From the NCBI RefSeq assembly GCF_017308075.1, contig NZ_JAFKFX010000029.1, forward strand, positions 124,001 to 188,000: a DNA stretch of 64,000 bases, in the 5' to 3' direction. The stretch comes from Allobosea sp. (GTDB lineage: Bacteria > Pseudomonadota > Alphaproteobacteria > Rhizobiales > Beijerinckiaceae). Both the position numbers and the translations under genes were made by a program. Under the pieces are notes generated by a model that was not told the origin of the DNA, ran no database searches, and worked only from the letters and a program-made list of their open reading frames with translations. This document shows positions 17,319-25,917 of the stretch, piece after piece. Within the stretch, counting starts at the first letter, position 1; every line of letters starts with the position of its first letter.

Positions 17319-17605
17319 TCCCGTTCCGCTCCGTTCCGGCCGCCGACAAGGCGGTCATTTCTCGTGACGCGTGCCTAACACGGTGTCGCCGGGAAACGAA
17401 AGGGCGCAAGCGCGCCAGGGCGTGGATGACCCGGCCCCGCGCCCCGACCTGCTCCCGAACCGTCGCGCCGCAGCCGGCACGCCGCAGATGCAAAGGCGCG
17501 GCGCGGTGCCGCGACGCTTGCGGGCCGAGGATCGAAGCCTTAAATCGAGGAAGAGCCGGAGGCCTTTCGCCTGCCGGCAGCAAACTCCGGAGGCGGACCC
17601 GCAGC

Positions 17606-18070
17606 ATGAACGATCTGACGCCACAAGACCTGGGCTACGGATCGAGCGCGCGCCAGGGATGTCCGTTCCACGACGTGCGCCTGCGCCTGCGCCGCGTCGG
17701 CCTGCGGCCGACACGCCAGCGCGTTTCGCTCGGCTGGCTGCTCTTCGCCAAGGGCGACCGGCATGTCAGCGCCGAGATGCTGTATGAAGAAGCGATGAAG
17801 GCGCGGGTGCCGGTTTCGCTCGCGACGGTCTACAATACGCTGCATCAGTTTACCCAGGCGGGCCTGCTGCGCGAACTGGCGATCGACGGCGCCAAGACTT
17901 TCTTCGACACCGACAGCAGCGACCACCATCATTTCGTCGTCGACGGCGAAGACAAGGTGATCGACATCCCCGCCTCCGCGGTCGATGTCGCGGAGCTTCC
18001 GCCGCCGCCCGAAGGCTATGAGATCGCGCGCGTCGACGTCGTCGTCCGCCTGCGCAAGATCGACGGCTGA
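17606..18070 (+). CDS. irr: Fur-family iron response regulator Irr
   Basis: A 154-residue Fur-superfamily regulator. An N-terminal heme regulatory motif GCPFHD (Cys19-Pro20) and the SSDHHHF histidine cluster (second heme site) identify it as Irr rather than Fur. The DNA-binding helix is in LRRVGLRPTRQRVSLGWLL. In rhizobia Irr represses or activates iron and heme genes and is degraded when heme binds. The ATG at 17606 is preceded by CCGGAGG. It is divergent from fabA with a 287-bp gap that should hold both promoters. Confidence 0.9.
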   Translation: MNDLTPQDLGYGSSARQGCPFHDVRLRLRRVGLRPTRQRVSLGWLLFAKGDRHVSAEMLYEEAMKARVPVSLATVYNTLHQFTQAGLLRELAIDGAKTFFDTDSSDHHHFVVDGEDKVIDIPASAVDVAELPPPPEGYEIARVDVVVRLRKIDG

Positions 18071-18126
18071 GGCATTTCCGGGCCGGAACGGGCCGGAGCG
18101 CTGCGACAAGAACAGGATTTCATATC

Positions 18127-18888
18127 ATGACTGCATCGCGGCGTGCTTTCGTCGCCACCCTGGCGCTCGGGCTGCTGCTGCCGGCAGGAGGAGCCTTCGC
18201 CACCACAAGGACCCTGCGCGGGACGGTCTCCTATCGCGAGCGCATCGCGTTGCCGCCCGGCGCCATCGTCGAGGTCAAGCTGCTGGACGTCTCGCTCGCC
18301 GATGCGCCGGCGCGCATCATCGCCGAGACCAGGGTCAGCGGCGCGCGCAACCCCGCGCGCTATGTGCTGCACTTCGACCGGACGCAGATCCAGCCGCGCC
18401 GGCGCTATGCGCTGCAGGCCCGCATCCTGCACCGCGGGCAGCTGCTCTTCATCAACACCAGCCATCACGGCATTTTCGATGGCGGGCCGGAGCTGACGGA
18501 TATCCGCGTCGAGCGTGTCGCCGCCTCGCCTTCGCCTGCCCCGGAGCGCAAAGCCTCGCCCGTCGGCCGCTGGCTGCTCGAGGATATCCGGCGAGCGGGG
18601 GTGATCGACCGGCTGCAGACAGTGCTCGAAATCGCAGCCGACGGCAGGGTGAGCGGCTCCGGCGGCTGCAACCGGATGAGCGGCTCGGCCACAATCACCG
18701 GCACGCGAATCAGCTTCGGACCGGTCGCCGCCACGCAGATGGCCTGCACGCCCGCCGCGATGAACCAGGAGCAGAAATTCTTCGCCGGATTGCGCGAGGT
18801 TCGGCGCTGGCGCACCGATCCGGCGCGCGGCAAGCTCGTCCTGCTCGATGGACGCGGCCGGCCGATGATGACCTTCTCGGCGATGTGA
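18127..18888 (+). CDS. exported two-domain protein: YbaY-like domain plus META (HslJ-like) domain
   Basis: A 253-residue exported protein. Signal peptide MTASRRAFVATLALGLLLPAGGAFA is followed by a YbaY-like beta domain (RTLRGTVSYRERIALPPGAIVEVKLLDVS, LHFDRTQIQPRRRYALQARI; residues 28-135) and a META domain (GRWLLEDI, GRVSGSGGCNRMSGSATI, ATQMACTPAAMNQEQKF; residues 148-253). The GGCNRMSG and MACTP pair is the META signature. This fusion is known in proteobacteria and is thought to act in envelope stress; no substrate is known. Confidence 0.85.
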   Translation: MTASRRAFVATLALGLLLPAGGAFATTRTLRGTVSYRERIALPPGAIVEVKLLDVSLADAPARIIAETRVSGARNPARYVLHFDRTQIQPRRRYALQARILHRGQLLFINTSHHGIFDGGPELTDIRVERVAASPSPAPERKASPVGRWLLEDIRRAGVIDRLQTVLEIAADGRVSGSGGCNRMSGSATITGTRISFGPVAATQMACTPAAMNQEQKFFAGLREVRRWRTDPARGKLVLLDGRGRPMMTFSAM

Positions 18889-18890
18889 CC

Positions 18891-18912
18891 GGCCGCCCGT
18901 CAGCGGGCGGCC
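18891..18912. terminator. bidirectional terminator-like hairpin
   Basis: A 9-bp perfect stem GGCCGCCCG / CGGGCGGCC with loop TCAG between convergent genes ending at 18888 and 18918. Confidence 0.6.
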
Positions 18913-18917
18913 GCGAC

Positions 18918-19481
18918 TCAGTTCAGCTTCTCGTTGGGATAGACGCCCCAGAGACGGTCCTGGCGCAGATAGCCGTTGATCTTGTTGACCGTGACATTGC
19001 ACCAGCCGCCGCCGGGGCAGGAATGGACATTGGCGATCACGCCCGGCTCGAGGCTGGCGAGGATCGCGGCGTTGTCGCTGGCCGAGTCGCGCAGGGCGAA
19101 CGTCTCGCCCTTCACCTTGGACCAGGGCGCGACCAGCACCGTGCGGCGCCCGGACAACAGGCTGTGCAGCACCCAGCCCTCGGTGCCATCGGCATCGCGC
19201 ACGCGCCGCCAGGTCTCGAACTCGGCCGTGATCTCGACAGGCAGGCCGGCGCGCTGGAAGACCCAGCTGGTGCGATGCTCCTTCGACGGCCCCTCGCGCA
19301 GATTGACGCGGTCCGACTTCAGGCTGACATAGCGCGGCACCGGCAGGCCGCTGACCTGGCCGACGGCCAGCTCCTGTGCGACCGCACGCGGCGATGTCAG
19401 AGCAAGCCCCGCCATCAATGCCAGCGCCAGGCAGGCGAGTGCACCCCTCATGCTAGCCGCCATCCTTTCAAACTCCTTCAT
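18918..19481 (-). CDS. exported protein with two bacterial SH3 domains
   Basis: A 187-residue exported protein. A signal sequence (MRGALACLALALMAGLALT) is followed by two SH3-like modules: SDRVNLREGPSKEHRTSWVFQRAGLPVEI...GWVLHSLLSG (about residues 57-108) and GETFALRDSASDNAAILASLEPGVIANVHSCPGGGWCNVTV...GYLRQDRLWGVYP (about 124-182). Two cysteines in SCPGGGWCNV probably pair. SH3 proteins of this type bind cell-wall peptides. Start could also be at the internal MAASM or MRGAL. Confidence 0.8.
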   Translation of the reverse strand: MKEFERMAASMRGALACLALALMAGLALTSPRAVAQELAVGQVSGLPVPRYVSLKSDRVNLREGPSKEHRTSWVFQRAGLPVEITAEFETWRRVRDADGTEGWVLHSLLSGRRTVLVAPWSKVKGETFALRDSASDNAAILASLEPGVIANVHSCPGGGWCNVTVNKINGYLRQDRLWGVYPNEKLN

Positions 19482-19758
19482 GCCTGCCGGGCGCCGCCAC
19501 GGCGCGGCGTCGGGCCGTGCGCCTCAAAAGGCGACCGAGCCCGGCGGCGATCTCGCACGAAAATCCGGTTTCCACTTTGCCGCATCCTGCTCTAGACAAC
19601 AGATCGGCTGCCGGTCGTCGAAACGCCACTCGCCCCATTCCTGAAGCGCCTCGGTTAATGGCGGGTTGAGGCGGAAACGAGACGGGCGGCGCCCGTGTGT
19701 TGGGAGCAGTCGGCGATCAGGCGCAGCGCCTGCGCCGAGCGCCCCGGAGGAGCCGCTT

Positions 19759-20754
19759 ATGTCGAAGAAGAAGCCTCTGGTCGTCGTTACGCGCAAGCTG
19801 CCCGCTGTCGTCGAGACACGGATGCGCGAGTTGTTCGACGCAAGGCTCAATCTCGACGATACGCCGATGAGCCAGGCGGCGCTGGTCGAGGCGCTGAAGA
19901 CCGCCGACGTGCTGGTCCCGACCGTGACCGACAAGCTCGATGCCGGCCTGATCGCCCAGGCCGGCGAACAGCTGCGGCTGATCGCCAATTTCGGCAACGG
20001 CGTCGACAATATCGACGTCGCCAGCGCCGTGCAGCGCGGCATCACCGTCACCAACACGCCGGGCGTGCTCACCGACGACACCGCCGACATGACGATGGCG
20101 CTGATCCTCGCCGTCGCCAGGCGCATCGCCGAAGGCGCGCGCGTCATCACCGATGACGAATGGGGCGGCTGGTCGCCGACCTGGATGCTCGGACGCCGGA
20201 TCACCGGCAAGCGCCTCGGCATCGTCGGCATGGGCCGCATCGGCCAGGCCCTGGCGCGCCGCGCCGCCGCCTTCGGCCTGTCGATCCACTACCATAACCG
20301 CCGCCGCATCGACCTGCGGGCCGAGGAGGCGCTCAACGCCACCTATTGGGATTCGCTCGACCAGATGCTGGCGCGGATGGACGTCGTCTCGGTCAACTGC
20401 CCGCATACGCCGGCGACCTATCACCTGCTCTCGGCCCGCCGGCTGAAGCTGATGAAGCCGGATGCGATCCTGGTGAACACGGCGCGCGGCGAGATCGTCG
20501 ACGAGACGGCGCTCGCCCGCATGCTCGAGGCCGGCGAACTCGCCGGTGCCGGGCTCGACGTGTTCGAGCACGAGCCGGCGGTCAATCCGCGCCTGCTCAA
20601 GCTCGCCCGCCAGCACCGTGTCGTGGTGCTGCCGCATATGGGCTCGGCCACACATGAGGGCCGCGCCGATATGGGCGAGAAGGTCATCGTCAACATCAAG
20701 ACCTTCATGGACGGGCACAAGCCGCCGGATCGCGTGCTGCCGAGCATGCTCTGA
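19759..20754 (+). CDS. D-2-hydroxyacid dehydrogenase (glyoxylate/hydroxypyruvate reductase type)
   Basis: A 331-residue NAD(P)-dependent D-isomer-specific dehydrogenase. Nucleotide loop GIVGMGRIGQALARR; catalytic Arg in LVNTARGEIVDE, Glu in DVFEHEPAVN, His in LPHMGSAT. The long form with WSPTWMLGRRITGKRLG matches GhrB/D-glycerate dehydrogenases of Hyphomicrobiales. GGAGG lies 7 nt before the ATG; the longer frame upstream is rejected. Monocistronic. Confidence 0.85.
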   Translation: MSKKKPLVVVTRKLPAVVETRMRELFDARLNLDDTPMSQAALVEALKTADVLVPTVTDKLDAGLIAQAGEQLRLIANFGNGVDNIDVASAVQRGITVTNTPGVLTDDTADMTMALILAVARRIAEGARVITDDEWGGWSPTWMLGRRITGKRLGIVGMGRIGQALARRAAAFGLSIHYHNRRRIDLRAEEALNATYWDSLDQMLARMDVVSVNCPHTPATYHLLSARRLKLMKPDAILVNTARGEIVDETALARMLEAGELAGAGLDVFEHEPAVNPRLLKLARQHRVVVLPHMGSATHEGRADMGEKVIVNIKTFMDGHKPPDRVLPSML

Positions 20755-20876
20755 GCGCAGCCTGAAGGCCTGCCCGGCAGCTTAAGGACCCGTTCCGACG
20801 AAGCACGCCGTCGCGCGCGCAGTCAGATCGACAGCGCGCGCACGCGGCCGTGCCGTGTCCCTGGGGAACGCTGCGC

Positions 20877-20899
20877 GCTCCGGGGCCCTGCCCCGGAGC
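20877..20899. terminator. bidirectional terminator-like hairpin
   Basis: A 10-bp perfect stem GCTCCGGGGC / GCCCCGGAGC with loop CCT between the convergent genes ending at 20754 and 20906. Confidence 0.6.
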
Positions 20900-20905
20900 C
20901 AATCT

Positions 20906-21916
20906 TCAGCCGCCGCGCGAGGTGGCGAACTGCCCGGCCTTGCGGAAGCGCCAGAGATAGGACGGCACCTCCGCCTCGAAGGAGACCGGCGCGATGCCGA
21001 TGCCCGCGAACGTGCGGCCGTCCTTGCGCGCCGCCTCGGAGACGATGTTGTCGCTCTGCAGCAGGGTGACCTGGTCACGGGTCAGCAGGAACTCGTCCGG
21101 CAGCAGACCGAGCGAGAGCGTGTTGACGATCTCGAGGATCCGGGCCTGGAAGCGTGCCAGCGGGATCGGCAGCGAAGCGATGAAGCGCCGGCGGCCGGTG
21201 ACCTCGCAGACATATTCGACCAGTTCGCGGAAGCTCTTCACTTCCGGCCCGCCGAGCTCATAGACCTTGCCGCCCGCGACCTTGCCGTCGATCGCGAGCG
21301 CGACCGCCCTGGCGACATCGCCGACGAAGACAGGCTGGAACTTGGTCTCGCCACCACCGACCAGCGGCAGCACCGGCAGCATGCGGGCCAGCGAGGCGAA
21401 ACGATTGAAGAAGGTATCCTCCGGCCCGAACATGATCGAAGGGCGCAGCACGACCGCGCTCTCGATCTGTTCCAACACCGCCGCCTCGCCCTGCGCCTTG
21501 GTGCTGGCATAGCGCGATTTCGAATCGGCGTCGGCGCCGAGCGCCGAGATCTGGACGAGACGCTCGATGCCGAGGCTGGCACAGGCATGAGCGACGGTGC
21601 GCGCACCCTGAGCCTGAACGTTGGAGAAATTCTGCCGGCCGCTCTCGCTGAGGATACCGACCAGATTGATCACCGCATCCGAGCCCCGCACCGCGGCAGC
21701 GACCGAATCAGGGTAGCGCAGATTGGCCTGCACCGCATGGATCTGGCCAACAATGCCGAGCGGCTGCAGGAAATTCGCGAGATCGGGCCGGCGCACAGCG
21801 ACCCTGACGCGATAGCCGCGCCGGGCGAGCGCCCGCACGACATGCCGCCCGAGGAAGCCCGAGCCGCCGAAGACGGTGACGAGTTGCTGAGCGGGAGGCA
21901 GGTTCGCCATGGTCAC
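20906..21916 (-). CDS. NAD(P)-binding atypical SDR, complex I NDUFA9-like
   Basis: A 336-residue atypical short-chain dehydrogenase. It has the VTVFGGSGFLGRHVVRALARRGYRVRVAVRRP nucleotide fold and INLVGILSESGRQNFSNVQAQGARTVA. This is the NDUFA9-like group, which often lies near respiratory genes in alphaproteobacteria and has accessory or assembly roles in complex I. The active-site Tyr region reads SRYASTKAQGE. First codon may be at 21916 or two codons later. Confidence 0.8.
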   Translation of the reverse strand: MTMANLPPAQQLVTVFGGSGFLGRHVVRALARRGYRVRVAVRRPDLANFLQPLGIVGQIHAVQANLRYPDSVAAAVRGSDAVINLVGILSESGRQNFSNVQAQGARTVAHACASLGIERLVQISALGADADSKSRYASTKAQGEAAVLEQIESAVVLRPSIMFGPEDTFFNRFASLARMLPVLPLVGGGETKFQPVFVGDVARAVALAIDGKVAGGKVYELGGPEVKSFRELVEYVCEVTGRRRFIASLPIPLARFQARILEIVNTLSLGLLPDEFLLTRDQVTLLQSDNIVSEAARKDGRTFAGIGIAPVSFEAEVPSYLWRFRKAGQFATSRGG

Positions 21917-22102
21917 GCGAGCTCCGATTTTTGAAGCGCTGGAAGCGGTTTCTCTCGCGCCTGTCCTAGTTCATCGCATCCCAACTGTGAAGGCGGCGCA
22001 ACGCCTCGCCGCCCGCTGCAGAGTACTCTGCACAGCCGCCTGATAATTTCGTCGGCTAGGCCGTTGACAGGCGCGTCCGCCCCCCCTAAACGGACCCTCG
22101 TT

Positions 22103-22189
22103 GCCCAGGTGGCGGAATTGGTAGACGCACCAGCTTCAGGTGCTGGCGCTCGCAAGGGCGTGGAGGTTCGAGTCCTCTCCTGGGCACCA
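22103..22189 (+). tRNA. tRNA-Leu (anticodon CAG)
   Basis: An 87-nt class II tRNA. The acceptor stem GCCCAGG / CCTGGGC, the anticodon stem CCAGC / GCTGG with loop TTCAGGT, a long variable arm, the T loop GTTCGAGTC and an encoded CCA are all visible. The 3' part is the likely attachment site of the element that follows. Confidence 0.95.
22165..22189 (+). other. probable left attachment site (attL) in the tRNA-Leu 3' end
   Basis: The integrase gene starts about 80 bp after the tRNA, the usual design for tyrosine-integrase elements that use the T-arm and 3' end of a tRNA gene. I did not find a second copy of the tRNA 3' segment in the window, so the right end should lie beyond 64 kb. Exact core borders are not determinable here. 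Confidence 0.5.
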
Positions 22190-22269
22190 CTCTTTTTCCT
22201 CAGCAGGAGAAAGAGTTACGGTTTTGTAAGGGCTTATTGGGTATCCGCTTTCACACAGCGGTTTCACAC

Positions 22270-23970
22270 ATGGCCCTTGCGATGCCCCGTCCCTTCGCTA
22301 CCAAGTCGGGATCTTACTACCTCAACGTTCGGGTGCCGAACGAGCTCCGCGAGGTCGCTCGCGGGCGTGCCGTGACGCTGCCGATCGCCGGCGAGTCGGT
22401 GACCGTCACTATCTCCGACAAGGTCTACGTCTCCTTGCGCACCAAGAGCGCAAGAGAGGCCAAGGAGCGGTTCCAGGCCGCACTGGGTCGGCTCCTCGCC
22501 TATTGGGATTCCCTTCGCACTCCTGAGCAGACGCTGACCCCGCTGCAGGTGAAGGCCCTCGCCGGCGAAACCTATCGCAAAGCGGTTGAGCGACTCGATG
22601 CCGACTTCGATTTCAACGACCGGATCGAAGCCTTCGTCCAAGAGTATCGCGATGCGACCCAATGGCATCTCGACAACGGCGTCGACGACCCCAAAGTGGC
22701 CGAGCGGATGGCATCGATCGAGATGCAGGACCCGCTCGCGCTACACGCCTACGCGCTTCGTCATGGCGACGGCGTCCTGAACCGGGATGAGATCGTCGAC
22801 GCTGCCTTCGGTGGCGAGGCGCGCCAGCTAGTCGCCGACAACCAGATGCAAATCGACCAGAAGTCGCTGGCGCGGCTGTCCAAGGAGCTCGTCAAGATCG
22901 GCGAAGCCTTCAGTGAACTAGCGATTCGCCGGCTTTCGAGCGCCGATCACTCCGATGACATCGGTAAGCACCTGCCGGCCTGGACGCCCCCCGCTCCGAC
23001 GACCGCCGCCACATCGAAGGCCGATCGAGAGCCTGAGTCGGTATCAGACCTCTACAAGCGCTGGTGCGAATATCAAACCGACAAGAAGGCGGCGAGTACC
23101 TTGCGCCGCTATGGCCCGTCGCTCGAATCGCTCGATCGCTTCTGGAAGGGCAAGGACTGGCGCCTCGTCAGTGGCGACGACATCTGGGATTGGGCCAACC
23201 ACCGCAAGGATGTCGACAAGATCGACCCGCGCACGATCAACCGCAACGACCTCGTTGCCGTCTCATCGATCTTCTCCTGGGCAACCACGCGGCAAGGCGG
23301 CCGCAGGCGCAGCGACAACCCCGCCCGCGACATCAAGCTCGACGTCGATCGCAAAACAACGACTCGCGAGAAGCACTTCGAGGACCACGAGGTGTCAGCG
23401 ATCCTGATGGCGGCGCGGAATGCGAAGCCGAGCCGTCGCTACCCGCGTGCATCCGCATCGCGCCGCTGGGCGCCATGGATCTGCGCTTATACCGGCGCCC
23501 GCATCCAGGAGGTCTGCTGGCTGAGCCGGCATGACATTCGCCAGGAGGGTGAGATCTGGGTGATCCATTTCCCAAAAACCAAGACGAATGTCGCAAGGAA
23601 GGTTCCCATGCATCCTGCGCTTGTCGAAGAAGGCCTTCTGGCCTTCTGGGAAAAGGCGCCTGCCGGGTTCCTGTTCGTGGGGGACGTGCCTCAAAAGGAA
23701 GGCGCAACGCGCAGCCAACAGGAGCAGCGCGCCAGCGAATTGGCCGAATGGGTTCAGGAGCAGGTCAAGCTCGAAGATGGCGTCAGCCCCAACCATGGCT
23801 GGAGGCATTTGTTCGTGACCCGCGCCGAGGAGGCCAACATCTCGAAGCGCTTCAGCAATGCGATCACCGGGCACAACCACGGCAAGGACGTCTCGGACGG
23901 CTATTTCCGAGGACGCATGTCGGCGCTGAAGGTCCGGATGGATCGGTATCCGCGCTACGTAATCGAATAG
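22270..23970 (+). CDS. site-specific tyrosine integrase of the mobile element
   Basis: A 566-residue phage-type integrase. The N-terminus (RPFATKSGSYYLNVRVPNELREVARG) is the arm-binding region often annotated as DUF6538. A SAM-like core-binding domain lies around residues 255-345 (VSDLYKRWCEYQTDKKAASTLRRY). The catalytic residues are Arg in YTGARIQEVCWL, His-x-x-Arg in NHGWRHLFVT, His in ITGHNHGKDV and Tyr in DGYFRGR. I use the ATG at 22270; a TTG at 22237 is also in frame. It should insert and excise the element at the adjacent tRNA-Leu. Confidence 0.88.
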   Translation: MALAMPRPFATKSGSYYLNVRVPNELREVARGRAVTLPIAGESVTVTISDKVYVSLRTKSAREAKERFQAALGRLLAYWDSLRTPEQTLTPLQVKALAGETYRKAVERLDADFDFNDRIEAFVQEYRDATQWHLDNGVDDPKVAERMASIEMQDPLALHAYALRHGDGVLNRDEIVDAAFGGEARQLVADNQMQIDQKSLARLSKELVKIGEAFSELAIRRLSSADHSDDIGKHLPAWTPPAPTTAATSKADREPESVSDLYKRWCEYQTDKKAASTLRRYGPSLESLDRFWKGKDWRLVSGDDIWDWANHRKDVDKIDPRTINRNDLVAVSSIFSWATTRQGGRRRSDNPARDIKLDVDRKTTTREKHFEDHEVSAILMAARNAKPSRRYPRASASRRWAPWICAYTGARIQEVCWLSRHDIRQEGEIWVIHFPKTKTNVARKVPMHPALVEEGLLAFWEKAPAGFLFVGDVPQKEGATRSQQEQRASELAEWVQEQVKLEDGVSPNHGWRHLFVTRAEEANISKRFSNAITGHNHGKDVSDGYFRGRMSALKVRMDRYPRYVIE

Positions 23971-24063
23971 GGGCGCTGCCGGCCAGGCTGATCATATGCC
24001 TTGTGTGCCGGCCTCCACCGACAGTTACTGGCTCGCCTCGTCGTTGGAATGCCGGCTCCAACA

Positions 24064-24954
24064 TTACTTGATCGGGAGCGCCACGACGTAGCCCTGCCCA
24101 AGCGACTTGTAGCTGACCAGGGTCTTGCGGGACGCTGGATTGACAACCCAGTCGTGGATGATGACCTCGGCGATCCGTACGAGCCGATCGGCATCGTCGG
24201 TTTTCGGGCGGAAGAAATAAAACTCCTTGGCGACGCTCCAGCGAGCACTGTCCCCGAATCCATAGGACGTCCTGCGGCTGAACTCGGCGGGCGCGCTGCC
24301 GATCTGGGCGCAATGGCTGCGTCCCTCGGCCGTTTCCAGCCAGGCATTCAGAGAGGCATCATGCATACGCTGATGAAGCCGTTCCTCGAACTCGTCGCGC
24401 GAAAGGCCTAACGGAAGACGAACGAGCAGGCAGCGATTGCCGACGCTGACCGGAGAATCGGCCAGCGGCCCGCCAGCCGGCAAGATGTGTTGCAACATGT
24501 AATTGTCGAAGCCGCGGTCGGAACAGGGATAGCCGTCACGGCTGACGGTGACGCAGCCGTACCGATCCCGGTTCAGCTCGCGAAGCCGATCGGTCAGCTT
24601 AACCTGAGCGGTCACCGAGACCTTGTGAATCGCCGCGAACAGGCGACGCGCGACGCCGAGTAGTCCCGTGGAGACCTCCGGCATGCGATGATCCTCTCCA
24701 CAGCCGGCACAGTAGATATAAACCAGGGTCCCGGGCTGATAGGCACTCTGGAACGCCACGCTCTTGAACGCGCCGGTTGACAGCGACAGCAGGTTGAGGC
24801 CACCGATCCGCGGCCAACGCACCTCCCACCAATGCGTCACCGCGCCGGCGGAGCCGAGAGGAAGAAGCCTTTTGCCCGGCTGTAGGGGCGCCTTGGGCGA
24901 AGGGGGAAGCGCCCGAGCCGCTGAGCTCACTGGGCCGATTGTCGTGGTCTTCAT
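24064..24954 (-). CDS. unrecognised element protein with a conserved WPRIGG/YQPG/CGE core
   Basis: A 296-residue protein with no family I can name. Residues about 39-120 contain AVTHWWEVRWPRIGG, AYQPGTLVYIYCAGCGEDHRMPE and GLLGVARRLFAAIHKVSVT. A truncated paralog with the same segment exists at 33.66-33.97 kb. C-terminal half has RDRYGCVTVSRDG, NRCLLVRLPLGLSRDEFEERLHQRMHDASL and a basic/aromatic tail. Several Cys pairs (CAGCGE) could bind metal. The leader carries a GGGGGCATCCCCC hairpin near 24992-25004 and the palindrome array lies upstream. Confidence 0.65.
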   Translation of the reverse strand: MKTTTIGPVSSAARALPPSPKAPLQPGKRLLPLGSAGAVTHWWEVRWPRIGGLNLLSLSTGAFKSVAFQSAYQPGTLVYIYCAGCGEDHRMPEVSTGLLGVARRLFAAIHKVSVTAQVKLTDRLRELNRDRYGCVTVSRDGYPCSDRGFDNYMLQHILPAGGPLADSPVSVGNRCLLVRLPLGLSRDEFEERLHQRMHDASLNAWLETAEGRSHCAQIGSAPAEFSRRTSYGFGDSARWSVAKEFYFFRPKTDDADRLVRIAEVIIHDWVVNPASRKTLVSYKSLGQGYVVALPIK

Positions 24955-25091
24955 CGTATTACTTTCTCTATGGTCAGGAGTGGCTTCCCCCGGGGGCATC
25001 CCCCCTTCGAACCCTCGTGTTGTCTGCCGTTATGAGCCGGTCGCCTCGCGCCCCGACCCTCAACCTCTGTCCCCCGATCGCAGGGAAGGTA

Positions 25092-25232
25092 GAACGTTGT
25101 TCGCGGTGTGTGCCCGATGATGCGAACAGCGTTCGGAATGCTGTTCGCAGTGCACAGTCGTTAAGCGGCGACGCGACCAGAACGCTGTTCGAACGTCGTT
25201 CGGGTCGGGTCTTCGCATGTCGAACATCGTTC
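25092..25232. promoter_or_regulatory. array of six GAAC-N3-GTTC palindromes
   Basis: Copies at 25092-25102 (GAACGTTGTTC), 25124-25134 (GAACAGCGTTC), 25136-25146 (GAATGCTGTTC, one base off), 25180-25190 (GAACGCTGTTC), 25191-25201 (GAACGTCGTTC) and 25222-25232 (GAACATCGTTC). The start-to-start distances are 32, 12, 44, 11 and 31 bp: close to whole helical turns and almost mirror-symmetric. This is a cooperative protein-binding site; whether for transcription, partition or transfer is open. Confidence 0.75.
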
Positions 25233-25295
25233 AGACGATCTCGATCCAGGTCGGGATATGCGCGTCCGCATCAGGCCACGGTACTTGTCGGTCAT
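25161..25295 (-). pseudogene. remnant (scar) of an array gene related to 39398
   Basis: The start region (MTDKYRG) follows a leader almost identical in plan to that of the 39398-40390 gene. The last 21 bp of that gene (39396-39416, encoding the WIEIV stop end) recur exactly at 25229-25249, only 46 bp after the start codon. An internal deletion has joined start and end in different frames, so the 44-codon reading frame is not a functional gene. Confidence 0.55.
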
Positions 25296-25310
25296 GGTGT
25301 TTCTTTCGAT

Positions 25311-25386
25311 GGGGGTTACAGCCACGCGGCTGCAATCACACCCGATCCTGGAATCGCAGAAGGCGCCCCCATTTGAGGGCGCCTTC
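25311..25386 (-). promoter_or_regulatory. composite leader, copy 1
   Basis: Read on the minus strand: hairpin GAAGGCGCCC / GGGCGCCTTC (25359-25386), 26 nt, then small stem CAGCC / GGCTG with 4-nt loop followed by TAACCCCC (25311-25332), 15 nt before ATG at 25295. Same plan as the leaders of the 35-41 kb genes. Confidence 0.65.
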
Positions 25387-25425
25387 CTTTGTCCAATTCC
25401 TTTCCTCGCCGCTCCCACGGGCCGC

Positions 25426-25592
25426 CCACGGTCTTCCTTGCGCCGGAAGCGAGGAAGGACGCAGGGATTGCGTTGGCACGACCAAGCCAACCGATCGCCT
25501 TGGTCGTCCCACGGTCCTCCTTGCAGATTTTGGCGACAGAGAGGGCCGAGGGAGCACGTTCCTGTTCAGAACCCTGTGGAAGGACGCAGGGA
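25426..25592. repeat. direct repeats in a decayed non-coding stretch
   Basis: CCCACGGTCTTCCTTGC (from 25426) recurs with one change near 25508, and GGAAGGACGCAGGGA occurs at 25453-25467 and 25578-25592. Together with the neighbouring gene scar they suggest 25.2-26.4 kb is deletion-prone debris. I see no convincing gene between 25.93 and 26.42 kb. Confidence 0.5.
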
Positions 25593-25620
25593 CACAGCAG
25601 GGAGCAACAGCCCTCAAGGT

Positions 25621-25917
25621 TCAGTAGGGAATCGGGGCGAGCATCGTCCGGTGATGCCGACCGGCCGCGATCGCGATGAACAGGACCGCGCTCATCTGCG
25701 CGCGCGCCATCACCTCGGGGTGGGTTGCGCCGAGGATGAGGTCGGCGTCGACCTCCCGTCGCGGCAGCGCGAGTTCGGCCAGCGCGAGGGGATGCTGCAG
25801 CATGGCGCCCTCCTGGGCTGCCATCATCTGGTCGCGCTCGGCCGGGCTGAGCCCGCCCTCGTCGAGACAGGTCGCGAAGGGTTCTCCACCTCGCCATACC
25901 GCTTATCCTCGACGCCG
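25621..25917 (-). pseudogene. degenerate gene fragment
   Basis: An open minus-strand segment codes for AVWRGGEPFATCLDEGGLSPAERDQ... then MMAAQEGAMLQHPLALAELALPRREVDADLILGATHPEVMARAQ...; an upstream in-frame stop cuts it off and the adjoining segment (MEAMMAGCAVSLFQASQAAS) is in another frame. It reads as protein-like sequence but has lost its start. Family unknown. Confidence 0.35.

Noticed and set aside
25092-25232. LexA/SOS boxes
   Set aside because: Half-site spacing is 3 bp, unlike known LexA sites (N7 direct repeats in alphaproteobacteria, N4 in Gram-positives), and no SOS gene is adjacent.
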